This document shows positions 19,495 through 28,606 of a DNA stretch of 64,000 bases, piece by piece (the first letter of the stretch is position 1; the number at the start of each line of letters is the position of its first letter). The stretch spans positions 1-64,000 of the forward strand of contig NZ_JAEEGB010000011.1 of the NCBI RefSeq assembly GCF_016316925.1, given 5' to 3'. The translations under genes were made by a program, and so were the position numbers. Under the pieces are notes generated by a model. It was not told the origin of the DNA and made no database searches. It worked only from the letters and a program-made list of their open reading frames with translations. This DNA comes from Clostridium aciditolerans. GTDB taxonomy: Bacteria > Bacillota > Clostridia > Clostridiales > Clostridiaceae.

Positions 19495-19745
19495 TAAAAA
19501 AACTTCATCCAAAATAGGACGAAGTTAAATTCGCTATACCACCTATGGGTAACAATAATTCAAGCACAGACATACTCTATTCTCTAACGCAGAATTACGA
19601 AGAAACTTACTAAAGATTTAATCTTATTCAGCTACTTAACTCCCAGGTGATTTTCTTTAAATCTTTCCTGTGGATTTTCACCATTCTCCACTCTCTGTAA
19701 GTAACACAGATTTAAATACTTTTCCTGCTCAACATTTTTAATCTT
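19495..19745 (-). promoter_or_regulatory. T-box leader of ileS (specifier ATC, Ile)
   Basis: Read on the minus strand, the leader ends with the T-box core AGGTGGTATAGCG, followed by a terminator stem (AACTTCGTCC ... GGATGAAGTT) and a T-run. Further upstream is a stem I-like region (CAGAGAGTGGAGAATGG), then the specifier-loop-like GAAAATCACC. The codon ATC at 19649-19651 followed by A fits tRNA-Ile. Uncharged tRNA-Ile would stabilise the antiterminator and turn ileS on. Confidence 0.9.
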
Positions 19746-19838
19746 ATAATTTACATTATGTTTTTAATTTGTTTTTATTATAGTATAAGGTTTTTTCATT
19801 GTCAATTTATTTATATAAAAATTTGATATGAATTTTGC

Positions 19839-21632
19839 CTATTTTCCTAAACATTCTAAAATTCCATTAGCTATAGCCTCAGCATACTTTTGTCTGTAAG
19901 AATCACTTGCTAATTTTTCAGCATCATTAGGATTTGTTAAAAATCCTAGCTCTGTAAGCACTGCTGGCGAATTTGTATTCTTTACAACATAAAGCCAGTT
20001 TCCGTCTTTAAGACCTCTATTATACGTACCTACTCCACTAATTATGTTCTTTTGTATGGCTGTTGCTAACCTTTCAGATTCTGAATTTGATTCATTTCTT
20101 AGAGTTTCTGTACCATTTGCACTATCAACCTCAAAGGAATTACAGTGTATAGATACGAAATACTTTGCATTTGCATTATTAGATATATCACAACGTTTTT
20201 GAAGACTTTCTGTAACACTCATAGGTACTGATCTTTGATCTTCTGTTCTTGTATATACTACCTTTACACCTCTATCTTCAAGTATCTTTCCTACTTTTAA
20301 GCCTACAGATAATGTAACATCATCTTCTTGTAATCCACTTATACCTGTTGCACCTGTATCTTTACCTATTCCATGCCCCGGATCAATACACACTACGTTA
20401 TTATCTGATGTATCTGGTTTTGAGAAAACAGTCAATATAAGACTTACGCTCCCACTATATCCAGCTACAGTACCTTTATATGTAAATGTACCTTCTTTGG
20501 ATGTATCTACATCTTTTGAATCCCATATTACATTAACCTTTTTAGTACTTCCATCGCTCATAGTCGCAGTTACAGCCAACGGAAGCGTATAATTACTCCC
20601 AACAGCTACACTAACAGGAGTATCTGCTATTGAGCTTATTTTCAGGTTGCTTTGATTCTTTAAAGAAAGAGATTTAATTATTCCATTAGCTATAGCTGAT
20701 GCACTTTTATTTTGAAAATCTGAAGTTCCAAGCAGGTCTCCTTCTTGCTGATTACTCATAAATCCTAACTGCACCATTACTGCATTCCCTGAAGCTCCTC
20801 TTAATATTTCATGTTGTGCAAGTCCAACTTTTATTCCTCTATTAGTAAGTCCAGTATCCTTTACCAATCCATCTTGAATAGCTTGAGCTAACTTTTGTCC
20901 TATAGCATCAGAATCATTATAATATGTTTCTACTCCATTTGCTGATGAGTTATTAGGAACTGAATTACAATGTATACTTACAAAGAAATCTGCTTTACCA
21001 TTGTTAGCTATATCAAAGCGAGGTTTTAAATCATTATCTTTGCTCCATGTAATGCTGTCACTTTGTCTTGTATATATTACATTTACACCATTATCCTGAA
21101 GAATCTTCCCTACTTTTAAAGCTACAGATAGATCTACATCCTTTTCTTTTATTCCTGACACACTTACATTTCCTGAATCGTTTCCACCATGTCCTGCATC
21201 AATGCAAACAGTAAGCTTTTGATCATTGTTTACCGTACTGCTCTTAGTGGAAAATTTCATTTTAGCTGGTTTTGCTAAATTACTTTTATTTATACCCTTT
21301 ATACCATCCTTAATAACTAAATCATAGTTTTTACCATAGGTATACTGACCCTTAGGTGATACTATAATAGAACTCTCATCACTTCCCAATTTCAGATCAA
21401 CTGGTATCTGCTGTCCACTTTCATCCGTTACCATTATAAGAGAGCTATCAATTGTATTTTTATCTAGTTTTTGATTAAACCTTATTGTCCATGACTTATC
21501 TAGTTCTATATTTGTTTTAGTTCCTTTGTCGTTATAAACACCGTCAGCATGTACAACATTTGCTTTTATGAAAAAACTAAATATAAGTAATAACATTGAG
21601 ATGAAAACAGCATATCTCCTTTTACTTTTCAA
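19839..21632 (-). CDS. Secreted N-acetylmuramoyl-L-alanine amidase with two amidase domains
   Basis: A cell-wall hydrolase of about 597 residues. A signal peptide is followed by an SbsA-type Ig-like domain (about 35-125), a first amidase_3 domain (about 140-325; DAGHGGNDSG, SIHCNS), a Big_4-like Ig domain (about 335-405) and a second amidase_3 domain (about 415-597; DPGHGIGKDTG, SIHCNSF, TELGFLTN). Family members cut the bond between MurNAc and L-Ala with a zinc ion. In domain 1 the catalytic Glu position reads VQLGFMSN, with Gln in place of Glu, while domain 2 keeps Glu, so the first domain may only bind. The TTG at 21632 is preferred as start because GGGTGGT lies just upstream; an ATG at 21647 lacks a binding site. 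Confidence 0.9.
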   Translation of the reverse strand: MKSKRRYAVFISMLLLIFSFFIKANVVHADGVYNDKGTKTNIELDKSWTIRFNQKLDKNTIDSSLIMVTDESGQQIPVDLKLGSDESSIIVSPKGQYTYGKNYDLVIKDGIKGINKSNLAKPAKMKFSTKSSTVNNDQKLTVCIDAGHGGNDSGNVSVSGIKEKDVDLSVALKVGKILQDNGVNVIYTRQSDSITWSKDNDLKPRFDIANNGKADFFVSIHCNSVPNNSSANGVETYYNDSDAIGQKLAQAIQDGLVKDTGLTNRGIKVGLAQHEILRGASGNAVMVQLGFMSNQQEGDLLGTSDFQNKSASAIANGIIKSLSLKNQSNLKISSIADTPVSVAVGSNYTLPLAVTATMSDGSTKKVNVIWDSKDVDTSKEGTFTYKGTVAGYSGSVSLILTVFSKPDTSDNNVVCIDPGHGIGKDTGATGISGLQEDDVTLSVGLKVGKILEDRGVKVVYTRTEDQRSVPMSVTESLQKRCDISNNANAKYFVSIHCNSFEVDSANGTETLRNESNSESERLATAIQKNIISGVGTYNRGLKDGNWLYVVKNTNSPAVLTELGFLTNPNDAEKLASDSYRQKYAEAIANGILECLGK

Positions 21633-21823
21633 GTGACCACCCCACATTTACTAAAAATCATCATCATTTACTGTATATTTGAATATTCTTATATAATATT
21701 CACTAAATACTATTATAATATAAATTAACCAAATTTTATACAAAAAATCAAATATACTTTCATATTAAATTAAATTTCATTTCAATTTTTCACCATATAA
21801 GACATATGGATATTTAGATAAAA

Positions 21824-21961
21824 CTTTATCCGATGACTTACCCGCTCTAATACTCCCACCTTCTCAAAGTGGGAGTAAAAAGCGGCTATGTCCCTGGATA
21901 ACGACTTCTAAGCTTCAGATGGAGTCAAAACTCCACCTGAAGCCAAGAATTCTGTTTATAA
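21824..21961 (+). ncRNA. Structured repeat / candidate small RNA, copy 1
   Basis: A 138-base element sharing its ends with 54111-54302. The left block CTTTATCCGATG and the right block (CCCTGGATAACG, CTTCTAAGCTTCAGATGGAG, CCACCTGAAGCCAAGAAT, CTGTTTATA) are almost identical. TTATCC can pair with GGATAA to close a multi-hairpin middle (CCGCT/AGCGG, TACTCCCAC/GTGGGAGTA), and a GCTTCAG...CTGAAGC hairpin ends it. The two copies differ in the middle but keep the same pairing plan, which points to a conserved RNA fold. It may be the omega-RNA-bearing right end of an IS200/IS605-type element without its tnpB. Its 3' end abuts the nhaC-like stop codon. Confidence 0.6.
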
Positions 21962-21964
21962 AAA

Positions 21965-23293
21965 CTAAGCTTGCTCAAGGACTTTATTTTTAATTTTTAT
22001 GATTGCTAGGTTGGTGACAGGTACTAGATATAAGTAAAATAAATATGGAATACAACTGTTATCAGCATTTAAGTTCACCATAGGCAATAGTAGAGCTATA
22101 TTCCATGGAATAATCGCTGATACTACTATAGCTGAGTTCTCTAAATCTACAGCCATATAACTTTTTCCTGACTTTTTATTCTCATAAGCTTTGCTATTAA
22201 GCATATGAGTTAAAATAACTGACAATGCTTGGCTACACCCAAAAATAGATGTAAATATACTAGTTATAACTGTATTCTTAAATAGATCAAATCTAGACTT
22301 GGACTTTTTAGTATAGTTCTCAATTTTACTCAGCATACCCGTTCCTTCAAATATTCCTGAAAATGCAGAGGAAATAAAAATAACTAGGGATGTTTTAAGC
22401 ATAGAAATAATTCCGCCACCTTTAATTATGTGACTTAAGCTACTATTTTGCTTTATACTATATCCCCAAATGATATACTTCATATTTTCAACAAAACTAT
22501 TATGCTGAACGAATATACTTAAAAATACTGCACATATTATGCTAAAAAACATTGAAGTCTTAACATTTATCTTAAGTAAAGATAAAATAAAAATTATAAA
22601 CGCAGGTAAAAGAACAAAGATATTAATATTAAATACCTTAATTATCTCATTGTTTATTCCACTTCCTCCTGTACTTACAGGAAATTTCATAGATACTATA
22701 GTATATAAGATTATGGATAAAATAAAAGGTACTATGCTAGTCTTAATCATATTTTTTATATTGTCATATATATCTGTATCCGTTAAAAATGCTACTAAAT
22801 TAGCACTTGAAGACATAGGCGAACATCTATCACCAAAGTAAGCCCCAGCAATTATTGCACCAGCAGCAGCTCCGATATTTTCTCCGCCGCCTCTTGCTAC
22901 AACCATAAGCGCTATTCCAACTGTTCCTACTGTTCCAAAGGAAGTTCCTATAAGAAAGGATACAATACAACTTATTAAAAATGCCGATAGAATAAATAGA
23001 TGAGGATTTAAAAATTCTACTCCATAGAATACAATAGCCGATACAGTTCCTGACGCCATCCAAATAGCAGTAATCGCTCCTATCAAAACAAAAATTTGTA
23101 ATATCGTAACTGATTTTTTACCGCCATTATAAGCCATTCTAAGGGTTTCCTTTAGTTTATATCCCCTTTTTAGAGCACAAAATATAAATATTATTAATCC
23201 TACCGCAAGAGGATAACCTACAAATATCCCTCTATATACACTTGTAATTAACATAAAAAAACAAATTATAAAAGAAACTAAAATATCCATCAT
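21965..23293 (-). CDS. NhaC-family Na+/H+ antiporter
   Basis: A very hydrophobic membrane protein of about 442 residues with about eleven predicted membrane segments. The stretches GTSFGTVGTVGIAL and GDRCSPMSSSANL are typical of the NhaC antiporter family, which exchanges sodium (or carries malate/lactate in some members) against protons. The ATG at 23293 (or the next codon) is chosen because AAGGCGGTGA lies just upstream; an in-frame codon at 23323 has no such site. It is divergent from the metallo-hydrolase gene at 23419, and the 125-base gap must contain both promoters. No partner gene suggests the substrate. Confidence 0.82.
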   Translation of the reverse strand: MMDILVSFIICFFMLITSVYRGIFVGYPLAVGLIIFIFCALKRGYKLKETLRMAYNGGKKSVTILQIFVLIGAITAIWMASGTVSAIVFYGVEFLNPHLFILSAFLISCIVSFLIGTSFGTVGTVGIALMVVARGGGENIGAAAGAIIAGAYFGDRCSPMSSSANLVAFLTDTDIYDNIKNMIKTSIVPFILSIILYTIVSMKFPVSTGGSGINNEIIKVFNINIFVLLPAFIIFILSLLKINVKTSMFFSIICAVFLSIFVQHNSFVENMKYIIWGYSIKQNSSLSHIIKGGGIISMLKTSLVIFISSAFSGIFEGTGMLSKIENYTKKSKSRFDLFKNTVITSIFTSIFGCSQALSVILTHMLNSKAYENKKSGKSYMAVDLENSAIVVSAIIPWNIALLLPMVNLNADNSCIPYLFYLYLVPVTNLAIIKIKNKVLEQA

Positions 23294-23418
23294 ACTCACC
23301 GCCTTATAAAAAAATAATAACAAAAAATCTTCTATAGTTAAATAACAACAGTTGTATATTTTAATATATTCTAATAAGGATATAATATTAAATGAATAAT
23401 AATGAAAGAGGTGCTTTT

Positions 23419-24051
23419 ATGGAAATAACTTGGCTTGGACATTCATCTTTTTTGCTAGAGGATTCAAAGGGACGAAAAGTTTTGATGGATCCCTTTGATG
23501 AAAGTGTGGGATATCCTGTTTTTGAGGGCGAAGTAGATATAGTTACAATAAGCCATTATCATTTTGATCATAGTTACACTGAAAAAGTAAAATTTAGTCA
23601 TATTGCAGACAAATCAGGTTTTTTCTATCTCTGCGATATACCTGTAGCAGGAATTCCGTCTTACCATGACAAAATGCAGGGTGCTAAGCGCGGAGAGAAT
23701 ATGATTTTTATCGTAGAAATGGATGGTTACAGAATTTGCCACTTAGGAGATCTCGGATATATACTATCTGCAGAGGAAATAAAAAGTCTGGGCAAGGTAG
23801 ATATATTACTCATACCTATAGGTGGAAATTACACTATTGATGGAAAAGAAGCATCAAAACTAGCTCATAGTATAAATAGCTCCCTAATTATTCCTATGCA
23901 TTACAATACCCCTATGCTTTCTTTTCAATTGGATGGTTTGGAAAACTTTTTAACCTATATGAAAAATGGTGAAAAAGTAGGCAGCAATAAGCTATCTATA
24001 GATGGGCCTTTAGAAGGAGAAAAACAAGTTAAAATACTTAATTATAAATAG
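23419..24051 (+). CDS. UlaG-like metallo-beta-lactamase-fold hydrolase
   Basis: A 210-residue hydrolase of the metallo-beta-lactamase fold. It starts with the family-typical EITWLGHSSFLLE, carries the metal motif HYHFDHS near residue 47, a later GDLG aspartate and a C-terminal MHYNTP histidine. This is the UlaG/L-ascorbate-6-phosphate-lactonase-like group, often annotated as a metal-dependent hydrolase of unknown substrate. The ATG at 23419 is chosen since AAGAGGTG lies upstream; the frame opens nine codons earlier without a binding site. It is the only plus-strand gene in its neighbourhood apart from the small one at 27026. Confidence 0.85.
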   Translation: MEITWLGHSSFLLEDSKGRKVLMDPFDESVGYPVFEGEVDIVTISHYHFDHSYTEKVKFSHIADKSGFFYLCDIPVAGIPSYHDKMQGAKRGENMIFIVEMDGYRICHLGDLGYILSAEEIKSLGKVDILLIPIGGNYTIDGKEASKLAHSINSSLIIPMHYNTPMLSFQLDGLENFLTYMKNGEKVGSNKLSIDGPLEGEKQVKILNYK

Positions 24052-24083
24052 TATTAAAGCAGCTAGTTTAAACTGGCTGCTCT

Positions 24084-24602
24084 CTAACTTATGATATTCA
24101 AAATCACAGCTTTCTTTAAATTAATGCTTCTCTTTACATCAATGATTCGCTGATTACTTGAACCTCTAAATTTTAGCTTAGAATCTTTTTTGTCCTCATC
24201 AAACTTTCCATCAACTAGAACATCTACACTATTTAGAAGCTCACTCCACTTATTGTCACTGTTCATAGATTCTAAAATATATTCAAAAGTATATCCTGTG
24301 TAACACCACACATTAAGTCCTAGATCTTTTACCCTTTTGGCAATTATACTAAATTCTTCTGCCTGCTCAAAAGGATCTCCTCCTGAAAAAGTAACTCCCT
24401 TTATCATGGTGTTGCTTTTAATATCATCCACAAGTTCATCTATATTTTTAAGTTCTCCCCCATCAAGATCATGAGTACTTGGATTAAAGCAGCCTTTGCA
24501 ATTATGCTTACACCCTTGGGCAAAGAACACTCTTCTTAATCCTGGTCCATTAACTAAACTTTCATATGCTATTCCAGCTAACCTTACTAGATTAGTTCCC
24601 AT
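24084..24602 (-). CDS. nrdG: Anaerobic ribonucleotide reductase activating protein
   Basis: A 172-residue radical-SAM activase that puts the glycyl radical on NrdD. The cluster motif CKHNCKGC (CxxxCxxC) follows GLRRVFFAQG near the N-terminus, and the SAM-binding GGDP is in TFSGGDPFEQ. The start ATG at 24602 is chosen because AGGAG lies nine bases upstream; an ATG nine bases earlier would sit on the binding site. It follows nrdD by 89 bases on the same strand, and the two probably form an operon. Confidence 0.93.
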   Translation of the reverse strand: MGTNLVRLAGIAYESLVNGPGLRRVFFAQGCKHNCKGCFNPSTHDLDGGELKNIDELVDDIKSNTMIKGVTFSGGDPFEQAEEFSIIAKRVKDLGLNVWCYTGYTFEYILESMNSDNKWSELLNSVDVLVDGKFDEDKKDSKLKFRGSSNQRIIDVKRSINLKKAVILNIIS

Positions 24603-24691
24603 AGACAACATCTCCTATACATAATTTCTATTAAGTTTTAAAAGACAGAGAATTTACTCTGCCTTTTAAAATATATAACTTATGTCAAGTT

Positions 24692-26800
24692 TTAAATTGT
24701 ATATACGTGTTTACTAGTTCCCTGAGATATTCTATCTGATCTTTCCGCTACTTTTCCTGAACCAAATCGTTCATCTAGTGAAAGATATCCTGTTACTCTT
24801 GATATCCCTTGTATATTATTACTTTCACAGTTAGGACACTTTTCTTCTCCATGAAGATATGTTCCGCACTCTCTACAATATCTTATGTGAAAGTTAATAC
24901 CTATATAATTAATATTTGTATTGTTATATGCATAGTTCAGTATATCCATAATCGTTTCTGCTGATGGGTAGTCATCTAACTCTATATAGCTTATATGCCC
25001 ACCATTACACAACTTATGGTATGGTGCTTCTATATCTATTTTATCTTTTATTGATATAGCATGCCCTACAGGTACGTGATATGAATTTGTATAATAATCC
25101 TTATCAGTTACTCCTGGTAATTCACCAAATACTTTTTTATCTTGAACAATAAATCTGCCGCTCAATCCTTCTGCTGGCGTTGCATAACAACTCCAGTTTA
25201 AGTGAGTCTCTTCAACTAATCTATCTGTATACTGTCTCATATGAGAGACTATCTTAAGCCCAAGCTCTCTAGATTGTTCATCTTCACCATGGTGCTTTCC
25301 TGTTAATGCTATCAAAGTTTCTGCTAATCCTATGAATCCTATAACCCAAGTTCCTTGTAGTAAAATTGACTCTATTGAGTCATCAGCTTTTAAATTCTCT
25401 GACCCTTTCATAAGGCCTTGTCCAGCTACAAATGGCAAATCTTTTACTCTTAATCTTTTTAATACATCATATCTATGCATTAATGATTCTTTAGCTAATT
25501 CCAACTTGCTATCTAAAAGCTTAAAAAATTTATTTATATCTTTCTTCGCTAAAATACCAATTCTAGGTAAATTTATAGTAGTTGGAGCTATATTTCCTCT
25601 TCCTTTTGTTCCAGGCTCACCATTTACGTTAGAACATATATAAGTTCTACATCCCATTGTAGCAGGTACTACACCTTTGTCATAATAAACCTTATTAAAA
25701 TCAGCATCTAAATTCATAAATGTTGGATTCATTCTCTTAGCTGCTACTCTACAAGCTAACTCAAATAAATAATAGTATGGATCTCCAACCTCTTTGTTAA
25801 CTCCCTTTTTAACTCTAAATATTATATTTGGGAATATAGGTTGTTCTTCATTACCTAATCCTTTTTCATACTCAAGTAAAAATATTTCACATATTAGTGC
25901 CGCATCTTTTGAATCTGGTATTCCAAGATTTATAGATGAAAATGGTACCTGGCTTCCAGCACGGCTGTGCATTGTATTTAAGTTATATACAATCCCCTGC
26001 ATAGACTGTTCTATACATCTTCTGAGCTTCTTCTCTGTAGCTTCCCTTATCTTTTCATCTTCAATACCTAGTTCTGTTAATTCTTTTATTATTTCTTTCC
26101 TAGTTGGGTTAACAAACACTCCCATGTCATTATCAAAATCCGGATGCGATTGTCCTCCGAACATATCATTTTGGGTTGATTGCAATAAAATACATGAAAG
26201 TTCTGCAGCAGACTCTATTCTCTTTGGTCTTCTTATAGTACCATATCCTGTATTAAATCCTCTTTCAAGTATTTCTCTGGTAGGTATATGTAAACAATTT
26301 GTAGTTAAATTGTAACTATCTAAATCGTGATAATATATATCTCCATTTTCATGAGCTTTAGCTAAATATTTAGGCATAGCAGATAAATTATGCCACTTAT
26401 TTGACTCACTCGCTATTCTTAGTAGTTTTGAACTAAAGTTGTTTCCAACATTAGCATTATCTCTATCTGTTTCTACACCTATTTTTTCTATTGCTTTCAT
26501 TAAATCTGATTTTATTTCTCTTATTTTAGTTCTTTCTCTTCTATAATTTGAATATGTAACCCCTATTTCTCTATAGTTATTTTCCAAAAGGGTATTTTCA
26601 ACTATGTTTTGTACTTGTTCAACATTAAGCTGTTCTACGTTAATTTCTTCTATTTTTTTAATTACTTTTTGAGTTAGTTCTATAAACTCACTTTCTTTTA
26701 GATCATATCCTATCTCTTCAGTGGCGCCTTTAATAGCATTGGTTATTTTAATAGAGTCAAACTCTACTTTTCTACCATCCCTCTTCACAACATGTAGCAT
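24692..26800 (-). CDS. nrdD: Class III anaerobic ribonucleoside-triphosphate reductase
   Basis: A 702-residue oxygen-sensitive reductase making dNTPs from NTPs. An ATP-cone domain occupies about residues 1-95 (VVKRDGRKVEFDS), then comes the ten-stranded catalytic barrel. Near the C-terminus a zinc site is formed by CRECGTYLHGEEKCPNC, and the glycyl-radical loop is RVTGYLS. The ATG at 26800 (MLHVVKR) follows GGAGGT by seven bases; a TTG five codons upstream lies in the binding site itself. It fits the strict anaerobe: no class I or II reductase is in the window. nrdG follows it. Confidence 0.96.
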   Translation of the reverse strand: MLHVVKRDGRKVEFDSIKITNAIKGATEEIGYDLKESEFIELTQKVIKKIEEINVEQLNVEQVQNIVENTLLENNYREIGVTYSNYRRERTKIREIKSDLMKAIEKIGVETDRDNANVGNNFSSKLLRIASESNKWHNLSAMPKYLAKAHENGDIYYHDLDSYNLTTNCLHIPTREILERGFNTGYGTIRRPKRIESAAELSCILLQSTQNDMFGGQSHPDFDNDMGVFVNPTRKEIIKELTELGIEDEKIREATEKKLRRCIEQSMQGIVYNLNTMHSRAGSQVPFSSINLGIPDSKDAALICEIFLLEYEKGLGNEEQPIFPNIIFRVKKGVNKEVGDPYYYLFELACRVAAKRMNPTFMNLDADFNKVYYDKGVVPATMGCRTYICSNVNGEPGTKGRGNIAPTTINLPRIGILAKKDINKFFKLLDSKLELAKESLMHRYDVLKRLRVKDLPFVAGQGLMKGSENLKADDSIESILLQGTWVIGFIGLAETLIALTGKHHGEDEQSRELGLKIVSHMRQYTDRLVEETHLNWSCYATPAEGLSGRFIVQDKKVFGELPGVTDKDYYTNSYHVPVGHAISIKDKIDIEAPYHKLCNGGHISYIELDDYPSAETIMDILNYAYNNTNINYIGINFHIRYCRECGTYLHGEEKCPNCESNNIQGISRVTGYLSLDERFGSGKVAERSDRISQGTSKHVYTI

Positions 26801-27025
26801 ACTACATACCTCCAACCTACCATATATTGTGCTAAATACTTTGCTATTATACTATGAGAAAATTTTTTAATCAATTTTTAAATTAATGTTAAGAGTATAT
26901 TATCACTGTTTACTTTAACTTACCTTCATATTCTTTTATTTTTTATTATAGTATATGACTTGATATTTAATATTAATGAATAATTGGTATATAAAATAGT
27001 CAAACTATGGTAGAGGTGATACTAA

Positions 27026-27202
27026 ATGATTGGTAAGATACTTGATATGAGCGTTACAGATGCTTTCATAAGTTTCCAGGATGGCACTACTATGGATGTT
27101 GGAGTTTCTCATCTTCCTCCTGGTTCTAAAGTGGGAGATACTATAAATATTGAACCTAGGCCAACAAGAATGACAAATGATAAATTAGTAGATTTCTTCT
27201 AA
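27026..27202 (+). CDS. Small conserved-looking protein of unknown function (58 aa)
   Basis: A 58-codon gene with a good binding site (AGAGGTGAT) five bases before its ATG. The product starts MIGKILDMSVTDAFISFQDG and continues with a beta-rich pattern (VGVSHLPPGSKVGDTINIE), which looks like a small SH3- or OB-like barrel; it is reminiscent of DUF3006-type small proteins, but I do not recognise it. It stands alone, divergent from nrdD, and its stop codon touches a degenerate MITE-like repeat. A convergent stem-loop separates it from the ferredoxin gene. Confidence 0.65.
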   Translation: MIGKILDMSVTDAFISFQDGTTMDVGVSHLPPGSKVGDTINIEPRPTRMTNDKLVDFF

Positions 27203-27274
27203 GGGTTCTGTCAACACATCATTGCTTAAAATAAGTTAAAATACTGATTAGCTATTTTTGTAAAGATGCCTAAA
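27201..27274. repeat. Degenerate right half of the MITE-like repeat (copy B)
   Basis: AAGGGTTCTG ... ATACTGATTAGCTATTTTTG ... AAGATGCCTAA matches, in the same order, the right half of the longest copy at 46594-46761. The left inverted end is not recognisable here. Confidence 0.45.
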
Positions 27275-27276
27275 AT

Positions 27277-27316
27277 AAAAAACTAAGAAAGCGCTGACAC
27301 CTTCTTAGTTTTTTTA
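27277..27316. terminator. Bidirectional terminator between the 58-aa gene and ferredoxin
   Basis: AACTAAGAA pairs with TTCTTAGTT around a 12-base loop, with A-run on the left and T-run on the right, so it can end transcription from both sides. Confidence 0.75.
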
Positions 27317-27318
27317 TT

Positions 27319-27507
27319 TTATTCTACTGATATTGCACTAACTGGACAACTATCTGCTCCTTCTTGTGCGCTATCTTCAACTCCTTGTGGAACATCTTCA
27401 GATATTGCAACTGCTTTTCCATCATCATCCATTTGATAAACTTCAGGACATATTGATGGACATAGTCCACAGCCTATACAAGTATCTTTATCAACTACTG
27501 CTTTCAT
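27319..27507 (-). CDS. Single-cluster [4Fe-4S] ferredoxin
   Basis: A 62-residue acidic electron carrier. Cluster ligands are C10, C13, C16 (CIGCGLC) and the Cys of DSCPVSAI near the end. C20 is also present, but its usual disulfide partner in Thermotoga-type ferredoxins is Ser here (DSAQEGADSC). The second 4Fe-4S site of clostridial two-cluster ferredoxins is missing. It has a good binding site (AGGAGGAA) and a terminator directly after it. The electron partner is unknown; a two-cluster ferredoxin is encoded separately at 59429. Confidence 0.92.
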   Translation of the reverse strand: MKAVVDKDTCIGCGLCPSICPEVYQMDDDGKAVAISEDVPQGVEDSAQEGADSCPVSAISVE

Positions 27508-27609
27508 TTGTATTCCTCCTGTACATTATTTAATTATAACTTATACAATTAATATTCTTTTCCAAAATACTTCTATTTATGCTAAAACAAAAAGATTGCT
27601 TAAGTAAAA

Positions 27610-28455
27610 TTAAATACCTATTTTATTTTTAAAATTATCCAATAAAACTTCATATTCTTCAGATTTGCTTACATAATCCTCAACATTTCCATTTTCCATA
27701 CTTTCTACAAGATCAAGATTTATTGGCATTTCAGCAAGAAGCGGTAATCCTAAATATTCAGCTTGTTCTTCTGCTGTTTTTTTACTAAAGACTCTAATTT
27801 TCTCGCCACACTTGCCACATATAACATAGGACATATTCTCTACTACGCCTACTATATTTACATTCATTTTTTTCGCCATTATAACCACTTTTTTAACTAT
27901 CATAGATACCATCTCTTGTGGAGTTGAAACTATTACCATTCCCTCTAACGGAACTTCTTGCATTATAGTTAAGGCTATATCACCAGTTCCCGGAGGCATA
28001 TCTATGAGAAGGTAATCTAGTTCACCCCACTCTGTATCACTGTACATTTGTTTTAAAACTCCGGTAATTACTGGACCTCTCCATATAACTGGAGCTTCTT
28101 CTTCCTCTGTTAACAGGTTTAAAGACATAACTTTAATTCCCATAGAAGTCTCTACCGGAGCAAATTTTACTTCACCACCATCGCCAACTTGAGAAATATC
28201 TGATCTCTTATCATTTATTCCAAAAAATCTTGGTATTGATGGACCAGTTATATCTCCATCTAATACGCCTACTGTATATCCTAATTTTCTCAATTGAACC
28301 GCTAATATCCCTGTAACTGTGGATTTTCCAACTCCACCTTTTCCACTTATAATACCAATTATGTGTTTTATCTTCCCATACTTAGGTACTAATCCTGAGC
28401 ATCCACTATCACTATTGCAATTTCCTTTACTTGGGCAGCTATTACAATTTCCCAT
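27610..28455 (-). CDS. mrp: Mrp/NBP35 family P-loop ATPase (Fe-S carrier)
   Basis: A 281-residue P-loop protein that in the family carries and transfers Fe-S clusters. An N-terminal Cys-rich stretch (CNSCPSKGNCNSDSGC) precedes the deviant Walker A GKGGVGKST, and a CxxC (CGKC) that bridges the dimer cluster is near residue 220. Switch motif DMPPGTGD is intact. The ATG at 28455 is chosen because AAGGAGG lies a few bases upstream; the frame opens 14 codons earlier. Neighbouring ferredoxin (27319) fits an Fe-S theme, but they are separated by about 100 bases and may be independent. Confidence 0.92.
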   Translation of the reverse strand: MGNCNSCPSKGNCNSDSGCSGLVPKYGKIKHIIGIISGKGGVGKSTVTGILAVQLRKLGYTVGVLDGDITGPSIPRFFGINDKRSDISQVGDGGEVKFAPVETSMGIKVMSLNLLTEEEEAPVIWRGPVITGVLKQMYSDTEWGELDYLLIDMPPGTGDIALTIMQEVPLEGMVIVSTPQEMVSMIVKKVVIMAKKMNVNIVGVVENMSYVICGKCGEKIRVFSKKTAEEQAEYLGLPLLAEMPINLDLVESMENGNVEDYVSKSEEYEVLLDNFKNKIGI

Positions 28456-28571
28456 TTCAATTCCTCCTTTATACATCTTGCTAAAAGTGTTGTACAAACA
28501 TTAATTCTTCCACATTATTCAATTTCAATACAATTATACCACTTCTTTTATTATTTTTACCATTTAAGCAT

Positions 28572-28604
28572 AAAAAAAATACTATAGAATTAAATTCTAT
28601 AGTA
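28572..28604 (-). terminator. Terminator of the lipoprotein gene
   Basis: TACTATAGAATT with its complement, directly after the stop codon at 28607, followed on the minus strand by a T-run (complement of the A8 tract). Confidence 0.7.
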
Positions 28605-28606
28605 CT

